Assembly: GCF_004322755.1 (NCBI RefSeq)
Contig: NZ_CP036401.1
Location: 7,254,001-7,318,000 of the forward strand
Direction of reading: 5' to 3'
DNA length: 64,000 bases
Origin: Pseudoduganella albidiflava
GTDB taxonomy: Bacteria; Pseudomonadota; Gammaproteobacteria; Burkholderiales; Burkholderiaceae_D
Shown here: positions 59,399 through 64,000 of the stretch, in pieces
Position numbering within the stretch: the stretch's first letter is position 1
Layout: each line of letters starts with the position of its first letter
The notes under the pieces: generated by a model
Seen by the model: only the letters and a program-made list of their open reading frames with translations
Told to the model about the DNA's origin: nothing
The model's database searches: none
Position numbers and translations under genes: made by a program

Positions 59399-59872
59399 AT
59401 GACCGAGGGGACTGACCCCGATACTGTTGCCGCTTCCCCGTGGCTGGCAACGGTGGCCAGGGGTCTGTCCCCGGTGTTGTTGGCGCTGGCATCCCATGCC
59501 CAAGCGCTCGACGGCATCCCGAACCCGCTGCCCGGCGCCACGGCAGGCGATCCCCAGCGCGGCCGCGCCATCGTGGCCGACCGCCATGTGGGCCTCTGCC
59601 TGCTGTGCCACTCGGCGCCGATACCCGAGGAGCGCTTCCAGGGCGACCTGGCGCCGAGCCTGGCCGGCGCCGGCGCGCGCTGGACAGTCCCGCAACTGCG
59701 CCTGCGCATCGCGGACTCCTCGCGCCTGAATCCGCAAACGATCATGCCCTCCTACTTCCGCACCGAAGGGCTGGCACGCGTGGCGCCTGCCCATGCGGGC
59801 AAGACGATCCTGAGCGCCCAGCAAATCGAGGATGTCGTAGCCTACCTGTCCACGCTGAAGGACACGCCATGA
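59399..59872 (+). CDS. soxX: Sulfur-oxidation cytochrome SoxX
   Basis: SoxX is the monoheme partner of SoxA in the SoxXA complex, which links sulfur compounds to SoxY. The 157-residue product has the heme site CLLCH in VGLCLLCHSAPIPEERF. The SoxX-type middle LAPSLAGAGARW and RLNPQTIMPSYF supply the Met ligand, and QQIEDVVAYLSTL ends it. The signal region is odd: residues before ALASHAQA are encoded by two GGGG-CTG-CCCC palindromes, and no basic n-region is visible. ATG 59399 has GGGGGAG 10 nt upstream; ATG 59390 is also possible. It overlaps soxY by ATGA. Confidence 0.88.
   Translation: MTEGTDPDTVAASPWLATVARGLSPVLLALASHAQALDGIPNPLPGATAGDPQRGRAIVADRHVGLCLLCHSAPIPEERFQGDLAPSLAGAGARWTVPQLRLRIADSSRLNPQTIMPSYFRTEGLARVAPAHAGKTILSAQQIEDVVAYLSTLKDTP
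59407..59474. repeat. Pair of GGGG-N5-CCCC palindromes inside the 5' end of soxX
   Basis: GGGGACTGACCCCG at 59407-59420 and GGGGTCTGTCCCCGG at 59460-59474. They have the same core as the extragenic element at 55694-55787 (GGGGTCTGACCCC), but here they lie inside the coding sequence for the signal-peptide region. Confidence 0.7.
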
Positions 59873-60327
59873 ACCAGCCGCCAGACCTCTATCGCCGCCA
59901 GTTGCTGGCCGCCGGCACGCTGCTGGTATTGGTGCGCCCGGCGGCCGCCACGCCGCAACAGATGGCTTCCGCGATTTCGGCTTACACGGGCAACAAGCTG
60001 CCGCAAACCGGCCGCGTGACGTTCGAGATCGCCCAGCTGATCGACAACGGCAATGCGGTGCCGGTCACGGTCCGCGTCGACAGCCCGCTCACGCCGCAGG
60101 ATCACGTGACCGGCATCGCCATCTTCAACGAAAAGAATCCGGAAACCGACGTGGTGAAGTTTACGCTGGGACCGCGTGCGGGCAAGGCGCAGGTATCGAC
60201 CCGCATTCGCCTGGCCACATCGCAGAAACTGGTGGCCGTGGCGAAGATGAGCGACGGCAGCTGCTGGCAGCAAACGGTGGACGTGATCGTCACGCTGGCG
60301 GCCTGCATCGAAGGGGAGGCGACGTAA
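59869..60327 (+). CDS. soxY: Sulfur carrier protein SoxY, atypical C-terminus
   Basis: SoxY carries sulfur intermediates on a cysteine of its C-terminal swinging arm, in complex with SoxZ. The 152-residue protein begins with a Tat-type signal (LYRRQLLAAGTLLVLVRPAAA). It has the SoxY immunoglobulin-like core (VTFEIAQLIDNGNAVPVTV, DHVTGIAIFNEKNPE, SCWQQTVDVIV). The expected end, GGCGG, is replaced by TLAACIEGEAT: the cysteine is kept but the glycine arm is not. It overlaps soxX and soxZ. Sulfur carriage is likely but the handling may differ from classical Sox. Confidence 0.88.
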   Translation: MNQPPDLYRRQLLAAGTLLVLVRPAAATPQQMASAISAYTGNKLPQTGRVTFEIAQLIDNGNAVPVTVRVDSPLTPQDHVTGIAIFNEKNPETDVVKFTLGPRAGKAQVSTRIRLATSQKLVAVAKMSDGSCWQQTVDVIVTLAACIEGEAT

Positions 60328-60650
60328 TGGCCAGGGCGCTGATCCACATGCCGAAGACGGCGCGGGCGGGCGAGGTGATCGAGATTCGCGCGCTGATCTC
60401 GCATCCGATGGAGTCGGGCTATCGTCCGGGGGCCGATGGCAAGGCGGTACCGCAGGACATCATCCGCCAGTTCACCTGCAAGTACGAGGGCGAGCAGGTG
60501 TTCGCCGCCGAGCTGCATCCGGCGATCGCCGCCAATCCGTACATCGCGTTTTTCACGGTGGCGACGGTGAGCGGGACGCTGGAGTTCACCTGGAGCGGCG
60601 ACAACGGCTTTTCGCAGACCGAGCGCATGGCGCTCGCCGTCACGCCATGA
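60327..60650 (+). CDS. soxZ: SoxZ, partner of the SoxY carrier
   Basis: A 107-residue immunoglobulin-like protein that forms the SoxYZ heterodimer. It has the family blocks ARALIHMPKTARAGEVIEI, ALISHPMESGYR, FTCKYEGEQVFAAELHPAI and FFTVATVSGTLEFTWSGDNG. There is no signal peptide, which is normal: SoxZ is exported with SoxY through the Tat pathway. The start overlaps the soxY stop (TAATG) and the end overlaps soxA (ATGA). Confidence 0.95.
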   Translation: MARALIHMPKTARAGEVIEIRALISHPMESGYRPGADGKAVPQDIIRQFTCKYEGEQVFAAELHPAIAANPYIAFFTVATVSGTLEFTWSGDNGFSQTERMALAVTP

Positions 60651-61432
60651 GGGCCATGAAGGCGATGAAGCCCGCGGCGGCCGCGCTGCTTGTGATGACA
60701 CTGGCGGCGCTGGCCGCATCGGCACAGGCGTTTGCACCAGACCTGCGCAAGTCCGGCTCCGAGTTCATGGGCGAGTCCACCCGCGCGATGCAGCGCGACG
60801 ATACGCAAAATCCCGCGATGCTATGGGTAGCGAACGGGGAGGCAGCCTGGAATGCGGGCGCGAAAAACAGCTGCGCCTCGTGCCACGGCGAAGCGAAGGC
60901 CAGCATGCGCGGCGTGGCGGCGCGCTTTCCCGCGTTCGACAAGGCGGCGGGGCGCGTGATCACGCTGGGCCAGCGTATCGAACAGTGCCGGGTCGGCAAG
61001 CAGGGCTTGCCGGCATCGAAACCCGATGCGGACGAATTGCTGGCGCTGCAGTCGTACATCGCGCTGCAATCGCGCGGCATGCCTGTCGCGCCGCCGCGCG
61101 ATGCCGGGACGCGGGCTTCGGCTGAACGGGGCAGGCAACTGTTCAACCAGCGCATCGGCCAGCTGAACATGTCCTGCGCGCAGTGCCACGACGCCAACTG
61201 GGGCCGCAAGCTGGCCGGCGCCACGATCCCGCAAGGCCATGCCAACGCCTATCCGATCTACCGGCTCGAATGGCAGGGCATGGGCAGCCTGCAGCGGCGG
61301 CTGCGCAATTGCATGACGGGCGTGCGGGCCGCCGTGCCGCCGCCCGATGCGCAAGACCTGGTGGACCTGGAAGCATGGCTGGCCTTGCGCGCGGAAGGCA
61401 TGACGATGGAATCCCCGGGAGTACGACCATGA
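60647..61432 (+). CDS. soxA: Diheme cytochrome SoxA
   Basis: SoxA forms the SoxXA heterodimer that attaches thiosulfate or sulfide oxidatively to SoxY. The 261-residue protein has a Sec signal peptide (KPAAAALLVMTLAALAASAQA). Two heme sites are present: CASCH near 76-80 and CAQCH near 177-181. The conserved active-site cysteine ligand is in QRRLRNCMTGVRA near residue 222. Retention of both hemes marks the diheme SoxA class. It overlaps soxZ and the next cytochrome gene by 4 bp each. Confidence 0.95.
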   Translation: MRAMKAMKPAAAALLVMTLAALAASAQAFAPDLRKSGSEFMGESTRAMQRDDTQNPAMLWVANGEAAWNAGAKNSCASCHGEAKASMRGVAARFPAFDKAAGRVITLGQRIEQCRVGKQGLPASKPDADELLALQSYIALQSRGMPVAPPRDAGTRASAERGRQLFNQRIGQLNMSCAQCHDANWGRKLAGATIPQGHANAYPIYRLEWQGMGSLQRRLRNCMTGVRAAVPPPDAQDLVDLEAWLALRAEGMTMESPGVRP

Positions 61433-61758
61433 AGAACCTGAGAGCGAAGTTGCTTGTGCTCGTGCCGGCGATGGTGCTGGCGCCGCTGTGCGCGCCGGCC
61501 ATCGCGGCCGGGCCGGTGAGCGCCGGCGAGCGGCTGGCCGCCACCTGCACCGCGTGCCACGCCACGCGCAACACCATTGGCGCAAACTTGCCACCGCTGG
61601 CTGGCCAGCCGAAGGAAACGCTGCTGGCCAGCCTGAAGGCCTTCAAGGAAGGCAGCCGCCCCGCCACCATCATGACCCAGCTGGCCAGGGGTTACACGGA
61701 TGAACAGCTCGAGCAGGTGGCCGCGTGGTTCGCGGTACAGAAGGGAGACCGTCCATGA
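61429..61758 (+). CDS. Small monoheme cytochrome c, partner of the FccB/SoxF flavoprotein
   Basis: A 109-residue periplasmic class I cytochrome c. The signal peptide MKNLRAKLLVLVPAMVLAPL is followed by the heme site CTACH near residue 39 and a Met ligand candidate in PATIMTQLARGYTDEQL. The C-terminal helix is LEQVAAWFAVQ. By position and sequence it is the cytochrome subunit (FccA/SoxE-like) that takes electrons from the flavoprotein encoded next. It overlaps soxA and the flavoprotein gene by ATGA at each end. Confidence 0.9.
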   Translation: MKNLRAKLLVLVPAMVLAPLCAPAIAAGPVSAGERLAATCTACHATRNTIGANLPPLAGQPKETLLASLKAFKEGSRPATIMTQLARGYTDEQLEQVAAWFAVQKGDRP

Positions 61759-63011
61759 AGCGCCGCGACCTGCTGCAGGCGGCCGGCGCGGCGGTCGTGC
61801 TGGCCGGCTGCGCCGGCGTGGCGCCGCGTGCCAGGGCGCGCGTGGTCGTCATCGGTGGCGGCTACGGCGGCGCGGCCGCGGCGCGCTACGTGCGGCTGTG
61901 GAGCGGCGGCGAAGTGGACGTGACGCTGGTGGAGCCGAATCCGGCCTTCATCTCGTGTCCGCTGTCGAACCTGGTGCTGGGCGGCTCGCGCCGCATCGGC
62001 GACCTGACGCATGGCTACGGCGCGCTGGAGTCGCGCCACGGTATCCGCATCGTGCGCGACAGCGCCACCGGCATCGACATCGACAAGCGCACGGTGACAC
62101 TGGCCAGCGGCGACCGGCTGGCCTACGACCGCCTGATCGTTGCGCCCGGCATCGAGTTCCTGTTCGGCGAGCTGCCGGGGATGACGGCCGACGGCCCGAT
62201 CCTGCATGCGTGGAAGGCGGGGGCGCAGACCGTCGCGCTGCGCGCCCGGCTGGAAGCCATGCCGGACGGCGGCGTGTACGCGCTGACCGTGCCGCCAGCG
62301 CCCTACCGCTGCCCGCCCGGCCCCTATGAACGGGCATGCCAGGTGGCGCATTACTTCAGCCGCCACAAGCCGCGCGCGAAAGTCCTGCTGCTCGACGCGA
62401 ACGAGGACGTGGTGTCGAAAGGGCCGCTGTTCAAGAAAATCTGGAAGGAACGGTATGGCGGCATCGTCGAGTACCGGCCCGGCTTTCGCACGGTGGAAAT
62501 CGATGCGGCCGGCAGAACCGCCATCTCGGAACTGGGTGAAAAGGTGCAGGCGGATGTGCTGAACGTGATTCCACCGCATCGCGCCGGCGCGATCGCCTCG
62601 GGTGCCGGCCTCGCCAACGTGAACGGGCGCTGGTGCGAAGTCGATTTTCTCACGTTCGAATCGGCGCGGGCGCCCAACGTGCACGTGATCGGCGACGCGA
62701 TCCAGACCGCGCCGCTGATGCCCAAGTCGGCCCACATGACAAACCAGCACGCCAAGGTCTGCGCCGCCGCGGTGGTGGACTTGCTGGCCGGCCGCGCGCC
62801 GAATCCCGCGCCGGTGCTGACCAACACCTGCTACAGCTTCGTGTCGGACCGGGACGTGATCCATGTCGCGTCGGTCCATGCCTGGGATGCGGCGAAGAAG
62901 ACGCTGCTGGTGGTGCCGGGATCCGGCGGCCTGTCGAAAGAAGCGAACGCGCTGGAGGGCGCGTATGCCGAGAGCTGGGCCGCCACTATCTGGGCCGACA
63001 CGCTGGGGTGA
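61755..63011 (+). CDS. fccB: Flavocytochrome c sulfide dehydrogenase flavoprotein (FccB/SoxF)
   Basis: The FAD subunit of sulfide dehydrogenase oxidises sulfide to sulfur and passes electrons to cytochrome c. The 418-residue protein begins with a twin-arginine-type signal, MKRRDLLQAAGAAVVLAGC. The FAD site VVVIGGGYGGAAAARYV follows. The redox-active cysteines of the family are visible in YRCPPGPYERA and TNTCYSFV. FAD and NAD-type features continue with VHVIGDAIQTAPLMPKSAHM. It ends the sox operon. With SoxXYZA but no SoxB or SoxCD, the operon suits sulfide or organosulfur-derived sulfur oxidation rather than complete thiosulfate oxidation. Confidence 0.94.
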   Translation: MKRRDLLQAAGAAVVLAGCAGVAPRARARVVVIGGGYGGAAAARYVRLWSGGEVDVTLVEPNPAFISCPLSNLVLGGSRRIGDLTHGYGALESRHGIRIVRDSATGIDIDKRTVTLASGDRLAYDRLIVAPGIEFLFGELPGMTADGPILHAWKAGAQTVALRARLEAMPDGGVYALTVPPAPYRCPPGPYERACQVAHYFSRHKPRAKVLLLDANEDVVSKGPLFKKIWKERYGGIVEYRPGFRTVEIDAAGRTAISELGEKVQADVLNVIPPHRAGAIASGAGLANVNGRWCEVDFLTFESARAPNVHVIGDAIQTAPLMPKSAHMTNQHAKVCAAAVVDLLAGRAPNPAPVLTNTCYSFVSDRDVIHVASVHAWDAAKKTLLVVPGSGGLSKEANALEGAYAESWAATIWADTLG

Positions 63012-63040
63012 CCGGCGGCAGGCGCGGTGTGGCTTGGGTA

Positions 63041-63046
63041 TAATCG
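63041..63046 (+). promoter_or_regulatory. Probable -10 element upstream of the ygjV-like gene
   Basis: TATAAT, 27 bp upstream of the ATG at 63073, preceded by TTGGG. No clear -35 hexamer is seen. It begins 30 bp after the fccB stop, indicating that the next gene has its own promoter. Confidence 0.5.
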
Positions 63047-63072
63047 CCAGCCGCTTTTCACTTCCTGTTTCA

Positions 63073-63585
63073 ATGTCCATCGACTGGTTCTCTCCGGCGC
63101 AATGCGTCGGCTACGTTGCGTTCGTGCTCGGCGTCGGCTCCTTCCTGCAGACCGACGACCGCCGCTTCAAGTTGTTCATGGCCGGCGAATGCCTGGCCTA
63201 CGTGGTCCACTTCACGCTGCTCGGCAACCCGACCGCCGTGGCCAGTTCGACGATGTCGCTATTGCGGTCCCTGCTGGCACTGCGCACCCGCTCCGTGTGG
63301 GTCGCCCTGGCGGTGGTGGCGATCAATATCTGTCTCGGCCTGTATTTCGCGAAGCAGCCCAGCGACTGGCTGCCACTGGGCGCTTCGTGCCTGGGTACGC
63401 TGGCGCTGTTCCTGCTGGAGGGCATTCCGATGCGGCTGGTGATGCTGGTCGGGACCATCTTCTGGATCGCCAATAACGTGATTTCCGGCTCGATCGGGGG
63501 CACGGCGCTGGAAGTGGTGATCGCCGTGGTCAACCTGGTCACCATTGCGCGGATGGTGCGGCAAAGGGCGGCGGCAAGCGCCTGA
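63073..63585 (+). CDS. YgjV-family inner-membrane protein
   Basis: A 170-residue polytopic membrane protein of the YgjV family, function unknown. It has about five to six transmembrane helices in a short chain (SPAQCVGYVAFVLGVGSFLQ; YVVHFTLLG; VALAVVAINICLGLYF; LGTLALFLLEGI; LVMLVGTIFWIANNVISGS; VVIAVVNLVTIARM). The family pattern Q-T-D-D-R-R-F-K after the first helix and GEC-AYVVHF are present. No strong ribosome binding site precedes ATG 63073; the upstream TATAAT suggests a short leader. Confidence 0.85.
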   Translation: MSIDWFSPAQCVGYVAFVLGVGSFLQTDDRRFKLFMAGECLAYVVHFTLLGNPTAVASSTMSLLRSLLALRTRSVWVALAVVAINICLGLYFAKQPSDWLPLGASCLGTLALFLLEGIPMRLVMLVGTIFWIANNVISGSIGGTALEVVIAVVNLVTIARMVRQRAAASA

Positions 63586-63669
63586 TACCCTTCTTCATGT
63601 TGCCTGGCGTCAATGAGCGTCAGGAACTGCTGTGTAAATATTGCTTCTCGTTATTAACGGGAGGCAAAC

Positions 63670-64000
63670 ATGGACAGGCTTCTTCAGCAGCGCCCCGGCC
63701 TGGCTGACACACTGGCACCGATGCCGGACCCGGTAGCCGGCCGGCCGATGCAAGCGGCATCGTTCCGCAATGCCGACGCCTGGCTACCGGGCGCGTTGCG
63801 GCACAGTCCACCGCCCGCACTGCCATCCTGCTCCGTGGTGCAGGTGGAAAGTGCCGGCAATCGCCCCCTCGTCACGATCCCGCGTGGCACCGAGCTGACC
63901 ACGAAGGCGCAGCCGGCGTGCCGCTTCCGCACCATCTACGACGTGGCGGTCGCACCCCTCGCGATTGCCACCGCCCGCTTCGTGCCGTGCGTGGACATGC
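63670..64000 (+). CDS. tssF: TssF-like type VI secretion baseplate protein, 5' part
   Basis: The gene runs off the window end; 110 codons are visible. ATG at 63670 has a strong ribosome binding site (GGGAGG, 5-6 nt upstream), so this is a real start. The segment PSCSVVQVES, then VTIPRGTELTTKA and CRFRTIYDVAVAPLAIATARF, matches the TssF (ImpG/VasA) region where P-R-G-T and CRFRT-Y-V-PL are diagnostic. PRGT lies at residues 71-74, earlier than I expect for TssF (about 105-115), and the usual N-terminal helical part is missing or altered. It may be an atypical or reduced TssF. Other T6SS genes are not in view. Confidence 0.72.
   Translation, partial: MDRLLQQRPGLADTLAPMPDPVAGRPMQAASFRNADAWLPGALRHSPPPALPSCSVVQVESAGNRPLVTIPRGTELTTKAQPACRFRTIYDVAVAPLAIATARFVPCVDM

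Overview
The window looks like chromosomal DNA of a high-GC betaproteobacterium, most likely Oxalobacteraceae (Massilia / Pseudoduganella / Duganella type). This rests on gene content, codon use and the style of the repeats; no 16S or other marker is present, so the genus is an inference. No rRNA, tRNA, CRISPR array, transposase or phage gene was found.

Layout: (1) 1-8.1 kb: 3' part of a TetR regulator, a 36-residue membrane peptide, a WavE-like glycan gene, uvrA and ssb divergent around a LexA-type box, and two paralogous single-pass membrane proteins. (2) 8.1-21.4 kb: a long leader, a 2930-residue Thr/Ser/Gln/Ala-rich repeat protein with a Ca-binding C-terminus, then its type I secretion ABC transporter and HlyD-type adaptor. 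(3) 21.5-46.4 kb: a glycan locus flanked by two GT41 (SPINDLY/OGT-type) glycosyltransferases with different C-terminal modules. A rightward operon makes CMP-pseudaminic acid (pseB, pseC, pseF, a pseG-pseH fusion, pseI) and probably modifies it with an amidino group (hisH, hisF, pseA). A leftward operon makes a CDP-3,6-dideoxyhexose (rfbF, rfbG, rfbH, a 3,5-epimerase and a reductase, an ascarylose-like set). The two operons collide with overlapping stop codons. No flippase, polymerase or initiating lipid-linked transferase is present. (4) 46.5-55.7 kb: nudC, folE, a lipoprotein, and a chemosensory-like set of two hybrid kinases around cheR and a receiver-less cheB. (5) 55.9-63.0 kb: an OmpW porin, an iorAB-type molybdenum hydroxylase, and a reduced sox operon (soxXYZA, a small cytochrome c, a FccB/SoxF flavoprotein) without soxB or soxCD. 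(6) 63.1-64.0 kb: a YgjV-type membrane protein and the start of a shortened TssF-like type VI baseplate gene.

Most worth following: the giant secreted protein is built of 8-residue units nested in eleven 648-bp repeats, and it sits beside a GT41 enzyme and two nucleotide-sugar operons. I infer a secreted, possibly glycosylated, surface-layer or adhesin system. A second pattern crosses the whole window: short perfect-period tandem repeats (7, 12, 15 or 16 bp) sit at gene ends, on stop codons, on start codons or inside terminal codons at ten places.
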